A DNA stretch of 41,690 nucleotides from Collinsella sp. (GCA_022720335.1 JAIHVJ010000002.1:1-41690); one strand, 5' to 3'; positions 24,383 to 34,023 are shown, numbered from the stretch's first letter. Program-made: numbers and translations. Notes: generated by a model from the sequence alone, not told the origin.

Positions 24383-26329
24383 TTAGTTTTCGGATTGCTT
24401 TGCCGCCGCCTTGGTGCGCTCGGCATTCCATGCAACGAGCGCCTCGTGAACCGCTTTGGCGACATCGGCAGGAATGCCTCGAACTTCCGCGATCTCTTGC
24501 TCGCTCGCCGCGCGCAAACGCTTCATCGAGCCAAAATGGCGCAAAAGGGCACGTTTTCTGGTGGGTCCCACGCCTGGAACGTCATCGAGTACCGAAACCG
24601 TCATGGCTTTATCGCGCAATTCGCGATGGAACGTGATGGCAAAACGGTGCGATTCATCGCGCACCTGTTTAATTAGATAGAGCGACGCGGACCCGGTCGG
24701 CAGCACGACGGGAGTCTCGTCCCAAGGCACAAAAACTTCCTCATCGGCCTTTGCCAAGCCACAAACTGGTATATCGAGCCCAAGAGCCTCAAGTTGCTTG
24801 ATCGCAGCGGTCAATTGCGGCTTACCGCCATCGACAACGAGCAAATCGGGGCGCGAGCCAAAGCGCTCGTCGGCCATGCGCTCGGGAGCATAGCGTCGTC
24901 CCAAAACCTCGGACATCGACACGAAGTCGTTTGCCTCGTCCAATTCGGCCTGAATTTTAAAACGACGATACTGGCTCTTGTCGGCGCGCCCGTTGGTAAA
25001 CACCACCATCGAGGCGACCGTAAAGGTGCCATGCAGTGTAGAGATATCGAAGCACTCGATACGCAACGGCGGCGATGGCAACGCCAACGCACTTTCGAGC
25101 TCCAGGAGCGCTTGATTGGTGCGGTCGTCAGCGTACCCCGTTCGCATCATGTAGCGCATGAGGGCATGGCGCGCATTTTTGGATGCCATATCGAGCAGAC
25201 GGTGCTTTTCGCCACGCTGCGGCCTATGGAGATGGCAGGAACGCTCACGCTTGCCCGCAAGCCACTCCCCCAGCGCCTCCGCATCCTCAAGCTCGACGGA
25301 AAGGTTGACCTCAGCTGGAATATCAGCCGTCTCGTCGTAATAGCGCTTAAGAAAGCCCGACTGGAGCTCTTCCTCGTCAACATCAAGACCCTTGTCGAGA
25401 ATGAACTCGCAGGTGCGAACTGTTCGGCCCTCGCGAACGACGAAGACGCAAGCGGCAGAGATGGTCTCCTCGCGATAGAAGCCGATGACATCGATATCGA
25501 CGCACGATGGAAAAACAACCTGTTGGCGATCGTCCAGACCCCTGATGACCTCCAAACGACGTTTGACGCGTGCAGCGCGCTCAAAGTCGAGCGCCTCGGC
25601 GGCATCCGTCATCTCGGAGGTCAGCTCATCGACGACATCCTTGCGATGGCCAGACAAAAAGCGCTCGACACGCTTGACGTTCTTGGCATAGTCTGCCGGG
25701 GAAATCGCGCCGACACACGCACCCGGGCCGCGCCCGACATGGTAGTCAAAGCAGGGACGCCCGTTTTGCGCGCAAATCATATTGACGATGTCTTCCTCGC
25801 CCTTGTGGGACTCGACGATACGACGACAACGACGCCACTCCGCACAGGATGCGGAGCAGATGGGGATAACCTTGCGCAGCGTATCTATCGTCTCACGTGC
25901 CGCACGACTATCGGTATAAGGTCCAAAATAGCGCGTTCCCGCCTTATGACGCTCACGCGTATATTTGATAGCGGGATACAGGTCGCCCTTTGTAATGGCG
26001 ATAAAGGGGTAGCTCTTGTCATCCTTGAGGTCGACGTTAAAGTACGGATGGTACTGACCAATCAAATTGCGCTCGAGCACCAACGCCTCGTGCTCGGTCT
26101 CCACCACGATATAGTCAAAGCTCGCCACCAGCTGCATCATCAGCGGGATCTTTTGACGCTCATCCTGCAGTGTCACGTATTGACGCATGCGGGCGCGCAG
26201 GTTTTTCGCCTTGCCCACGTAGATGACATCGCCCTTGGCATCCTTCCAAAGGTAGCATCCGGGCTGTGTGGGAACGCGCGAAACCTGTTCGGCAATCGTT
26301 GGAATGTTGTCGTGACCGGCCACGCGCAC
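24383..26329 (-). CDS. uvrC: Excinuclease ABC subunit C
   Basis: Makes both incisions in nucleotide excision repair. The 648-residue protein has the N-terminal GIY-YIG nuclease (PGCYLWKDAKGDVIYVGKAK), the cysteine-rich region (ICSASCAEWRRC), the UVR motif that binds UvrB (DFERAARVKRRLEVI), the RNase-H-like C-terminal nuclease (RIECFDISTLHGT and LLVVDGGKPQL) and the helix-hairpin-helix pair VPGVGPTRKRALL. The start is a GTG directly after the murJ stop codon, with a second GTG two codons later and no strong ribosome site, so coupling with murJ is probable. In related genomes uvrC usually neighbours rapZ; here the sialic acid operon lies between them. Confidence 0.97.
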   Translation of the reverse strand: MRVAGHDNIPTIAEQVSRVPTQPGCYLWKDAKGDVIYVGKAKNLRARMRQYVTLQDERQKIPLMMQLVASFDYIVVETEHEALVLERNLIGQYHPYFNVDLKDDKSYPFIAITKGDLYPAIKYTRERHKAGTRYFGPYTDSRAARETIDTLRKVIPICSASCAEWRRCRRIVESHKGEEDIVNMICAQNGRPCFDYHVGRGPGACVGAISPADYAKNVKRVERFLSGHRKDVVDELTSEMTDAAEALDFERAARVKRRLEVIRGLDDRQQVVFPSCVDIDVIGFYREETISAACVFVVREGRTVRTCEFILDKGLDVDEEELQSGFLKRYYDETADIPAEVNLSVELEDAEALGEWLAGKRERSCHLHRPQRGEKHRLLDMASKNARHALMRYMMRTGYADDRTNQALLELESALALPSPPLRIECFDISTLHGTFTVASMVVFTNGRADKSQYRRFKIQAELDEANDFVSMSEVLGRRYAPERMADERFGSRPDLLVVDGGKPQLTAAIKQLEALGLDIPVCGLAKADEEVFVPWDETPVVLPTGSASLYLIKQVRDESHRFAITFHRELRDKAMTVSVLDDVPGVGPTRKRALLRHFGSMKRLRAASEQEIAEVRGIPADVAKAVHEALVAWNAERTKAAAKQSEN

Positions 26330-28012
26330 CTACTTGCAACGAAGCAACGCCGAGACCTCGGGCATCTTAAGGACGACGGCAAGGCCAAAGGTAACAGCAA
26401 GCGAGACGACACCCGCAACGCAAACGTAGCCAAGAGTAATCAGAATCGAGCCGCCAAGTGCCCCGACAAAGTGTTCAAGCGCCCCCATGACGCCGGCGCC
26501 TGCGGCAGCACCCAGGCCACCGAGCAAAAGGCCAAAGAAACCGCCATGCAGGATAGATTTGACCTGAAGACCACGCAGGCGACGACGCAGCCACCACAGC
26601 GAACAGCCGACCAAGATCACGTAGTCGACGACATACGAAAGCGCGATTGCCGGCATACCGAAGCCCAGCACAACGCCAAACAGCAGAACCGAGCCGGCCT
26701 GGCCGATGGCGGAATACAGGCAATAGCGGCTATAGGGCTTCATATCGAGCAGGGCAGAGAAGCTCTTCTGCATCAACACGACCACGCCATAGAGCGGCAG
26801 CGAGAACGCCAGGTAGACAAGGAACTCGGACACCAGCGCCACGCCGGACTCATCAAACTTGCCGGCACAGTAAATCATGTTGAGCGGACGCGCGAAGACA
26901 ATCAGGTACAGCGCGAACGGAATCAGGAAGAACAGCATCTGGGCGACGCCACGCGAAATGCCCGTGCGAACGCTGTCGTAATCCTTCTCCTGTGCGTCGT
27001 GAGAGAGCTCGGTATAGAGCGCCGTCGAAAGCGAGGCGGCAATCAGCGCGTAGGGCAGCGTGTACCACAGGCGCGCATAGGCGATGACGGAAGGACCCGT
27101 CTCGGGCTGGACCACCAGCGCGGCAGCGTTGGTGATAGAAGTCGAGACAAACATGCACACCGTGGCGAGCAGCGTCGGGATACCGAGCGCAATCGTCTGG
27201 CGCAGCGCAGGGTCCTTAAAGTCGATATGGATATGGGGATGCACGCCGTGCTTGCCAAGCGCGGGGATCTGACATGCCATCTGAACAAAGACACCGAGGG
27301 TCGTACCGGCCGCAATCAAGATGATGCCGGCACGTTCACCAAACTGTGCGGACACGGGCGCAAAACCCATAAAGCTCGCAATGACGATCACATTGTTGAG
27401 GACCGGGGCAAACGTCGACCAGAAGTAGTCGCGGTGTGCGTTGAGAACGCCCGAAAACACCGAGCCCAAACCATAAAACAGAATCTGGATGGCAAAGAAA
27501 CGGAACATGAACGCAGCGGTATCCATGCTGCCGCCGTCACCCGAAAGGAACGATTGCGTCCAGATAAAGCCCGGGGCGAACACGGTCCCCAGCAACGAAA
27601 TGCCACCCAGCACCAAAAGCAGAATGCCAAGCAGGTTGCCCACGTACTCGTTCGAGGCCTCGCGACCCTGCTCACGCCTCACGCCCATGTACACGGGCAA
27701 AAACGCCGTCACGAGCATGCCGCCCATCACGAGTTCGTAGAGCATATTGGGCAGGTTGTTGGCGACCTGATAGGAGGACGAGAGTAGCGACATGCCGATA
27801 GCGGCCGCCATTGCCCACGTGCGGATAAAACCGGTAACGCGAGACACGATGGTCAGAATGGTCATAAGCCCAGCGGAACGACCAACCGTGGAGTAGTCCG
27901 ACGAGCCCATGTCGTCAGTGTCATCTCGCGACGAAGAAACTTCGGATGAGGGTGTCTGAGGCGCAGATTCTTTTGCAAAATGAGCTCCGCGCTTCAATTC
28001 TTCCTGCGGCAT
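26330..28012 (-). CDS. murJ: MurJ/MviN family lipid II flippase
   Basis: An integral membrane protein of 560 residues with about fourteen hydrophobic segments, matching the MOP-superfamily flippases that move lipid II outward for peptidoglycan synthesis. Characteristic stretches are SRVTGFIRTWAMAAAIG, NNLPNMLYELVMGGMLVTAFLPVY and the repeated polar residues inside helices. A hydrophilic N-terminal extension of about 45 residues, rich in Ser and Asp, precedes the first helix. The start lies 3 bases after the ybaK stop. It forms an apparent operon with ybaK and uvrC. Whether it is the main MurJ or a paralogue cannot be decided from this window. Confidence 0.9.
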   Translation of the reverse strand: MPQEELKRGAHFAKESAPQTPSSEVSSSRDDTDDMGSSDYSTVGRSAGLMTILTIVSRVTGFIRTWAMAAAIGMSLLSSSYQVANNLPNMLYELVMGGMLVTAFLPVYMGVRREQGREASNEYVGNLLGILLLVLGGISLLGTVFAPGFIWTQSFLSGDGGSMDTAAFMFRFFAIQILFYGLGSVFSGVLNAHRDYFWSTFAPVLNNVIVIASFMGFAPVSAQFGERAGIILIAAGTTLGVFVQMACQIPALGKHGVHPHIHIDFKDPALRQTIALGIPTLLATVCMFVSTSITNAAALVVQPETGPSVIAYARLWYTLPYALIAASLSTALYTELSHDAQEKDYDSVRTGISRGVAQMLFFLIPFALYLIVFARPLNMIYCAGKFDESGVALVSEFLVYLAFSLPLYGVVVLMQKSFSALLDMKPYSRYCLYSAIGQAGSVLLFGVVLGFGMPAIALSYVVDYVILVGCSLWWLRRRLRGLQVKSILHGGFFGLLLGGLGAAAGAGVMGALEHFVGALGGSILITLGYVCVAGVVSLAVTFGLAVVLKMPEVSALLRCK

Positions 28013-28015
28013 CGC

Positions 28016-28516
28016 TCAGTCCTCTCTCGTAATCGCGGCAACCGTCGCCCCGCAAAATGCAATTAAATCATCGGGTGCAAGCTCGAGCTGATAACCACGC
28101 TTGCCTCCCGAAATAAAAATGGTATCCCAAAGGACACACGTCTCATCAATGAGCGTCCGGTAGCGTTTTTTCATACCGACCGGGCTGCAGCCGCCGCGAA
28201 CGTAGCCAGTCGCCGCAAGCAAATCCTTCACATGCATCATGGCCAAGGACTTCTCCCCCGCGGCACGCGCGGCGGACTTTAGATCGAGCTCGTCGGCAAC
28301 AGGGATGCAGCACACGACATAGTCGTTGGACGGTGTCACACAGACCAAAGTCTTAAATCCTTGACCGGGCTCCTCGCCAAGCTGCTCCGAAATCGCGACC
28401 CCCAGGCCCACCGACTCATCACCATCGTCTTCGTACGTATGTAGAACATAGGAAATGCCGGCGCTTTCCAGCTCGCGCATCGCATTGGTTTTTGGCGTCT
28501 TTACAGCCTTTGCCAT
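28016..28516 (-). CDS. ybaK: YbaK/EbsC family Cys-tRNA(Pro) deacylase
   Basis: Removes cysteine wrongly attached to tRNA(Pro), a translation proofreading step in the cytoplasm. The 166-residue protein matches the family: TNAMRELESAGISYVLHTYE at the start, the lysine-containing QGFKTLVCVT, ARAAGEKSLAMM, GYVRGGCSPVGMKKRYRTLID, and ISGGKRGYQLELAPDDLI near the C-terminus. The ATG at 28516 has GGAAAGGATATG upstream; a 32-codon extension is rejected. It opens the ybaK-murJ-uvrC unit. Confidence 0.92.
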   Translation of the reverse strand: MAKAVKTPKTNAMRELESAGISYVLHTYEDDGDESVGLGVAISEQLGEEPGQGFKTLVCVTPSNDYVVCCIPVADELDLKSAARAAGEKSLAMMHVKDLLAATGYVRGGCSPVGMKKRYRTLIDETCVLWDTIFISGGKRGYQLELAPDDLIAFCGATVAAITRED

Positions 28517-28552
28517 GACATATCCTTTCCCTCGCATTCGGACGCAAGGATT

Positions 28553-28582
28553 AAGTATATGTCCAATTCGGCTGCATACGTC
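28553..28582 (-). promoter_or_regulatory. Possible promoter of ybaK-murJ-uvrC
   Basis: On the minus strand TATACT (28553-28558) lies about 37 bases before the start codon. A weak TGACGT-like -35 box is 18 bases further upstream. Only the -10 box is convincing. Confidence 0.35.
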
Positions 28583-28597
28583 ACTTCGGCACAGCAA

Positions 28598-28628
28598 GCG
28601 CCATCGAATCACAAGGAGTCGATGGCGC
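28598..28628 (-). terminator. Hairpin downstream of uvrA
   Basis: Perfect 10-bp arms GCGCCATCGA (28598-28607) and TCGATGGCGC (28619-28628) have an 11-base loop. It starts 21 bases past the uvrA stop. The tract that follows on the minus strand (TTGCTGTG) is poor in T, so termination may be inefficient. Confidence 0.55.
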
Positions 28629-28648
28629 CCATAAACTGAATCGTCTAT

Positions 28649-31528
28649 TTATTGAGCATCAAGTTGAGCCTGACGCTCCCGGTCACGCCTGAGCAACGGC
28701 GCCAAAAACTTGCCCGTATAACTCTGCAGACAGTCCGCAACCTGCTCCGGTGTGCCCGAAACCACGACGGTTCCGCCGCCGTTACCGCCTTCGGGACCCA
28801 TATCGATCAGGCGGTCGGCAACCTTGATGACATCAAGGTTGTGCTCAATCACCAGCACGGTGTTGCCCGCATCGACCAAGCGCTGCAGCACATCGAGCAG
28901 CTGGCGGACGTCCTCAAAATGAAGGCCGGTCGTCGGCTCGTCCAAAATATAGAACGTCTTGCCCGTCTGGCGTCGATGAAGCTCCTTGGCGAGCTTCACA
29001 CGCTGCGCCTCGCCGCCCGAGAGCGTCGTGGCGGGCTGGCCCAGGCTCACGTAGCCCAAGCCTACATCGTACAGCGTCTGGAGCTTGCGCTTAATCTGCG
29101 GGATATTCCCAAAGAAGGCCAGCGCCTCGGTGACGCTCATGTCGAGCACGTCCGAGATGGTCTTGCCACGGTAGGTGACCTCGAGTGTCTCGCGGTTGTA
29201 GCGTTTACCGCCGCAAACTTCGCAGGGAACGTAGATATCGGGAAGGAAGTGCATCTCGATCTTGATCCGTCCGTCGCCCTTGCACGCCTCACAGCGCCCG
29301 CCACTCACATTAAAGGAGAAACGACCCGGCGAGTAGCCGCGCGCCTTCGACTCCGGCGTACTCGCAAACAGCGCGCGAAGATCATCCCACAGGCCGATAT
29401 AGGTAGCAGGGTTGGAACGCGGCGTGCGGCCAATCGGCGACTGGTCGATATCGATAACCTTATCGATACACTCGATGCCCTCGATTTTCTTATACGGACC
29501 CACAGGGCGCGTCGAACGGTGAATGGCATTCGTAAGGGCAGGCGCAATAGTGTCGGTAACCAGGGAGCTCTTGCCCGATCCCGACACGCCGGTAACAACC
29601 GTAAGCGTACCAAACTCGATCTTGGCGGTAACGTTTTTGAGGTTGTTGGCGCGGGCGCCCGTGATCTTAAGGCAGCCGCGACCGGGCTTGCGGCGTTCAT
29701 CGGGAACCCGAATCATTCGCTTGCCGGTCAGGTAGGCACCCGTCATCGAATCGGGGCACGCCATGATATCGGCAGGCGTTCCCGCGGCGACCACGTGTCC
29801 GCCGTTCACGCCCGCACCGGGGCCCATGTCGATCACATAGTCGGCAGCACGAATCGTATCCTCATCATGCTCGACGACGATGACGGTATTGCCGATATCG
29901 CGTAGGCGCTCAAGCGTCTTGATCAGGCGCTCGTTATCGCGCTGATGAAGACCGATCGAGGGCTCGTCCAAAATGTACAGGACACCCATGAGGCCGGCGC
30001 CGATCTGCGTTGCCAGGCGAATGCGCTGGGCCTCGCCTCCGGAAAGCGTCGCCGAGGCACGGTCGAGGGTCAGATAGTCGAGTCCGACATCGACCAGAAA
30101 GCGCAGGCGCTCCAGGATTTCCTTAACGATGCGCCCGCCGATAAATTGTTGGCGCTCGGTAAGCTCCAAGCCCTCAAAAAACTCGAGCGACTCGCGGCAC
30201 GATAGGCAGCAGACCTCGTAAATGGACTTACCGCCTACGGTAACGGCGAGCATCTCGGGGCGCAGACGAGCACCATGGCAACTCGAGCACGGCTCCTCGC
30301 GGATGTACTTCTCCAAGCGCGCCTTGGTGTTCTCATTCGTCGTCTCGGTATAGCGCTCGTACAGGATATTGCGCACGCCCGAGAACTTGGTGTCCCACTG
30401 GCTGCGGCGCCCATCGAGCTTTTGATAGTCGACCGAAATCTTCTGGTCGCCCATGCCGTCTAAAAACGCGCGACGCACCCGCGGAGGCAGATCCTCCCAC
30501 GGCGTATCGACGCTCACCTTAAAGTGTTTGCAGACCGCAGCGAAAATCTGCGGATAGTAGTTAGAGTTGCCAAACAGGCTGCCAAAGACCCCGTCGGCGA
30601 TCGACTTCGAGGGGTCTTCGATTAGGGCCTCGGCATCGACCGTCTTCTTAAAGCCCAGGCCATCGCACTCGGGGCATGCGCCATAGGGCGCGTTGAACGA
30701 GAAATCGCGCGGCTGCAAATCGTCGATGGAGTGCCCGTGCTCCGGGCACGCCAGCGCCAGCGAATACTCAAGCAGCTCGCCCTCGGTTCCCTCGGGAGCA
30801 TCGCGGTCGGGCAGCATGTACACGTTTACATTGCCGTGCGCCAGCGCCGTCGCCTGCTCAACCGACTCTGCGATGCGGCCTAGGGAGTTCTCTCGAATTA
30901 CGATACGGTCGACCACGACCTCGATATCGTGCTTGAACTTCTTGTCCAAATCGATCGAGTCGTCGAGGGAGCGCACCTCGCCGTCGACGCGCACGCGGCT
31001 AAAGCCTTCCGCGCGCAGATCCTCGAACAATTTGGCATACTCACCCTTGCGTCCACGAACCACCGGCGCCAGCACAAACGCGCGACGGCCTTCCCCCGCC
31101 GCCAGCACCTTATCGGCAACCTGGTCGGTCGTCTGACGCTCGATGACACGCCCGCACTCGGGACAGTGCGGCGTACCGACGCGAGCGAACAGCAGGCGCA
31201 GGTAGTCATAAATCTCGGTTACGGTACCAACCGTCGAGCGAGGGTTTTTAGACGTCGTCTTCTGATCGATCGACACGGCCGGCGACAGGCCGTCAATCGA
31301 ATCCAGATCGGGCTTATCCATCTGGCCCAAAAACTGGCGCGCATAGCTGGAAAGGCTCTCGACATAGCGGCGCTGGCCCTCGGCATAGATGGTATCGAAC
31401 GCCAGCGAACTCTTGCCCGAACCGGAAAGACCGGTAATGACCACGAGTTGGTCGCGCGGAATAGAAACATCAATATTGCGCAGGTTGTGCTCACGCGCAC
31501 CGCGAATAACGATAGAAGTATCAGACAT
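28649..31528 (-). CDS. uvrA: Excinuclease ABC subunit A
   Basis: DNA-damage sensor of nucleotide excision repair, working as a dimer with UvrB. The 959-residue protein holds two ABC ATPase modules (GLSGSGKSSLAF near the N-terminus; GVSGSGKSSLV in the second half), two LSGGEAQR signatures, and zinc-binding cysteine pairs (CPECGRV, CPECDGLGF, CSSCHGARL, CEACKGDGR, CEVCGGKRY). The start at 31528 is set by AAGGAG upstream; an eight-codon extension is unsupported. It is divergent from the LTA-synthase-like gene and has an SOS-box-like sequence about 60 bases upstream of its start. Confidence 0.97.
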   Translation of the reverse strand: MSDTSIVIRGAREHNLRNIDVSIPRDQLVVITGLSGSGKSSLAFDTIYAEGQRRYVESLSSYARQFLGQMDKPDLDSIDGLSPAVSIDQKTTSKNPRSTVGTVTEIYDYLRLLFARVGTPHCPECGRVIERQTTDQVADKVLAAGEGRRAFVLAPVVRGRKGEYAKLFEDLRAEGFSRVRVDGEVRSLDDSIDLDKKFKHDIEVVVDRIVIRENSLGRIAESVEQATALAHGNVNVYMLPDRDAPEGTEGELLEYSLALACPEHGHSIDDLQPRDFSFNAPYGACPECDGLGFKKTVDAEALIEDPSKSIADGVFGSLFGNSNYYPQIFAAVCKHFKVSVDTPWEDLPPRVRRAFLDGMGDQKISVDYQKLDGRRSQWDTKFSGVRNILYERYTETTNENTKARLEKYIREEPCSSCHGARLRPEMLAVTVGGKSIYEVCCLSCRESLEFFEGLELTERQQFIGGRIVKEILERLRFLVDVGLDYLTLDRASATLSGGEAQRIRLATQIGAGLMGVLYILDEPSIGLHQRDNERLIKTLERLRDIGNTVIVVEHDEDTIRAADYVIDMGPGAGVNGGHVVAAGTPADIMACPDSMTGAYLTGKRMIRVPDERRKPGRGCLKITGARANNLKNVTAKIEFGTLTVVTGVSGSGKSSLVTDTIAPALTNAIHRSTRPVGPYKKIEGIECIDKVIDIDQSPIGRTPRSNPATYIGLWDDLRALFASTPESKARGYSPGRFSFNVSGGRCEACKGDGRIKIEMHFLPDIYVPCEVCGGKRYNRETLEVTYRGKTISDVLDMSVTEALAFFGNIPQIKRKLQTLYDVGLGYVSLGQPATTLSGGEAQRVKLAKELHRRQTGKTFYILDEPTTGLHFEDVRQLLDVLQRLVDAGNTVLVIEHNLDVIKVADRLIDMGPEGGNGGGTVVVSGTPEQVADCLQSYTGKFLAPLLRRDRERQAQLDAQ

Positions 31529-31588
31529 GGAAGCTCCTTGCCTCCTATACATCGAATCACACTGTCAGTGAGTTTAGCGCACTCAACG

Positions 31589-31602
31589 CGCACAGGTGTT
31601 CG
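31589..31602 (-). promoter_or_regulatory. SOS-box-like sequence upstream of uvrA
   Basis: On the minus strand it reads CGAAC-ACCT-GTGCG, one base off the symmetric CGAAC-N4-GTTCG known for LexA of Gram-positive bacteria. It lies 60 bases upstream of the uvrA start in the divergent region. No lexA gene is in the window. The one mismatch and the single site keep this tentative. Confidence 0.35.
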
Positions 31603-31721
31603 TAATACAAGAATCGCAGACCTTTGGCTTTGTGTGTCGAGCGCTTTGTTTCTCGAAATGCCCTAGAAAGGTTACAGTAGTCTAATAATTAACCTACATT
31701 TGCTGAACCAGAGGAACGTCC

Positions 31722-33875
31722 ATGACCGAAGATATCCCCCTTGAAATCACTTCGAGCGACATGGCCAATCTGCCCATATTCATTGCCGTCCTTATCGTAG
31801 CCGCCGTCGTCGTGCGCGTATATTTTTCAATCAAGCGAAATGAAAAGCCGCCCATTGCCCGCGCCTTTTGGTGCGCGACGCTCCTCATTCCGCTCGGTGT
31901 GGTAGCTGCCTGGATTACGAATCAATTGCTTGTAAACGAAGACAGCTCCCTATGGATTCTTTCCTATTCGGCACTCGGTGCCGCTGCCGTCGTGCTTCTT
32001 GTCGAGCCCTTGATTTCGAGATTCATCGACCAATCCGATTTCGCAACGGGAACGATTGCTTGCACCTGTCGCGACGTTCTCGTCATCGCCGCGGTTTCGG
32101 TGCTCTCGTTCGTTTCGCTCGAAATCGCCTGCAACGACACGTTCTATCGCATTCCCGCCAATTCATTTGGTTTTTCCGTCGGACTGCTCGCGACGATCCT
32201 GCTCTCTCTTTATTTGCTAGGACAACGGCGCGGGGGGATCATGGCCCTTGTGCCCATCGCCTGCTGCATCCTTGGCATTGCCGAGCACTTCGTCGTGACA
32301 TTTAAAGGCGAAGCCATCCTGCCGAGCGATATTTTGGCCCTGGGCACCGCAGCGGAGGTAAGCGAAGGATACGAGTTCGCCTTTACCGCCGGTATCGTCA
32401 CATCACTCGCGCTGCTCGAAATCTCCTTTGGGCTTCTTTCGCTCATCCGGCCGCGAAAACTCCGTACGCCCTCTCGCGTCTTCCCCGTCATTGCCGGCAA
32501 TCTCTGTGCCTTCCTGTTGGTGGCTGCCATAGGTCTCTCTGGCTTTTCCAGCATCGACTTGGAACAGGCGCTCGACTTTGGATTTGACCGCTGGCAGCCC
32601 ATTACGACGTATGTGTCTCAGGGCTTTCTCACCTCGTTCACCGAAATGGTCAACGAGCTGCCCATAGAAAAGCCCGAGGGCTATACGTCCGATGAGGCCC
32701 AGGACATCGAGCGGGAGCTCGCCGCCGCCTATGACAGCACATATGGCTCGAGCGAGCAGCGCGCCGCCGCCGTTGCTCAATTCAATGAAATCAAGCCGAC
32801 GATCGTCGCCGTCATGAACGAATGTTTTAGCGACCTTTCGTGCTTTGAGCAGCTCCAGGCGGCCGGGTATACCGGCCCCGCATTCTATAACTCACTTCCC
32901 GACACGCTCGTGCGCGGCACTATGCTCGCCTCGGTCGCAGGTGGCGGAACAGCGAACTCCGAATTTGAGTTTTTGACCGGAGCTACGACCGCCTTTGTCG
33001 GAGTGGGCAAGATTCCCTATCAGCTATATCAGATGAATGATGTCAACAGCTTGGCAAAGGACCTTAAAGAACTTGGATACACCGCCACTGCCATGCACCC
33101 GCAAAACCCCGTTAACTACCATCGAGATAAAATCTATCAGCAGCTGGGCTTTGGAGATTTCCTATCTATCGCCGATTTTGAAGGTGCACCCTATTACCAT
33201 GCCGGCGTATGCGACTACGCCACCTATGACAAGATACTCGACCTGCTGAGGACCGACGACGCCCCGCAGTTTATCTTCGATGTCACGATGCAAAACCATG
33301 GCGGATACGATGTCGGCACCGTTCCCGCCGAAGAGCTGACGAATTATTGGGTCGAGGGGGCCAGCGAGGGCACCAATACCGCACTCAACACCTACCTCAC
33401 CTGCATCAACGCATCCGACCGAGACCTTGAGTACTTTATCAACGAGCTCCGCAATATCGGTCGACCGGTCGTGCTCGTCTTCTTTGGCGATCATCAGCCG
33501 AGCGCCGCAACGGCTCTCAACGATGAGCTGTACCCGCAGGAAGACACGGCAAGCCACGCTTTCCGCATTTATCAGTCGACCTATTTTGTCTGGGCGAACT
33601 ATGAAATCGCCGGCAATACCGAGCTCAACGTCTACGACACCGTCGGTGCAAACGAGATTGCAGCCATAACCCTTAATAAGATCGGCGCTCCGCTCACCGA
33701 TTACCAAAAGGCCTTGCTTGCAACAAGGTCCGATGTGCCGACCATCAATGTCGCCGGCTATCTCGGAGCCGACGGGCTGCGCTATGACTTGGAATCGAAA
33801 GACAGCCCCTATGTCTCGACGATCGACAAGCTGCAGCGCATTCAATACCTTGAGTTCGCCAGCAAGGTTCAGTAA
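31722..33875 (+). CDS. LTA-synthase-like membrane phosphotransferase (sulfatase fold)
   Basis: A 717-residue membrane enzyme with about seven or eight hydrophobic segments in the first 275 residues and a large extracytoplasmic sulfatase-like domain after about residue 355. Expected metal and catalytic residues are present: Glu367 in VMNECFSD, the nucleophile Thr410 in GGGTANSEFEFLTG, FDVTMQNHGGYD, and Asp590-His591 in FFGDHQPS. Relatives transfer glycerol phosphate or similar groups onto lipid-linked polymers or glycans. The start has AGAGGAACG upstream. It is divergent from uvrA and stands alone. The exact polymer is unknown, since no linked teichoic acid genes are present. Confidence 0.85.
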   Translation: MTEDIPLEITSSDMANLPIFIAVLIVAAVVVRVYFSIKRNEKPPIARAFWCATLLIPLGVVAAWITNQLLVNEDSSLWILSYSALGAAAVVLLVEPLISRFIDQSDFATGTIACTCRDVLVIAAVSVLSFVSLEIACNDTFYRIPANSFGFSVGLLATILLSLYLLGQRRGGIMALVPIACCILGIAEHFVVTFKGEAILPSDILALGTAAEVSEGYEFAFTAGIVTSLALLEISFGLLSLIRPRKLRTPSRVFPVIAGNLCAFLLVAAIGLSGFSSIDLEQALDFGFDRWQPITTYVSQGFLTSFTEMVNELPIEKPEGYTSDEAQDIERELAAAYDSTYGSSEQRAAAVAQFNEIKPTIVAVMNECFSDLSCFEQLQAAGYTGPAFYNSLPDTLVRGTMLASVAGGGTANSEFEFLTGATTAFVGVGKIPYQLYQMNDVNSLAKDLKELGYTATAMHPQNPVNYHRDKIYQQLGFGDFLSIADFEGAPYYHAGVCDYATYDKILDLLRTDDAPQFIFDVTMQNHGGYDVGTVPAEELTNYWVEGASEGTNTALNTYLTCINASDRDLEYFINELRNIGRPVVLVFFGDHQPSAATALNDELYPQEDTASHAFRIYQSTYFVWANYEIAGNTELNVYDTVGANEIAAITLNKIGAPLTDYQKALLATRSDVPTINVAGYLGADGLRYDLESKDSPYVSTIDKLQRIQYLEFASKVQ

Positions 33876-33938
33876 GCTCGCCCGTGCGCTGGAGTGACAT
33901 AACATTGCAACGCACGCTCCCGGACAGACACATCACGA

Positions 33939-33968
33939 ATGACTCCCGCTCGCAAACGAGGGTACAAT
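33939..33968 (+). promoter_or_regulatory. Probable promoter of the Mrp-flavoprotein unit
   Basis: ATGACT (33939-33944) and TACAAT (33963-33968) lie 18 bases apart, 56 bases before the ATG of the Mrp gene. A small GGGG/CCCC hairpin with a CTTCGT loop sits in the leader. Spacing and -10 are good, -35 is weak. Confidence 0.45.
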
Positions 33969-34023
33969 GACGCTCGTGTCACACCGCGGGGCTTCGTCCC
34001 CAACATATACAAAGGAGTCATAC

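Noticed and set aside
24794..27787. A 997-codon open frame on the plus strand opposite uvrC and murJ
   Set aside because: Same reason: antisense to strong genes, runs through two gene boundaries, and shows no domain.
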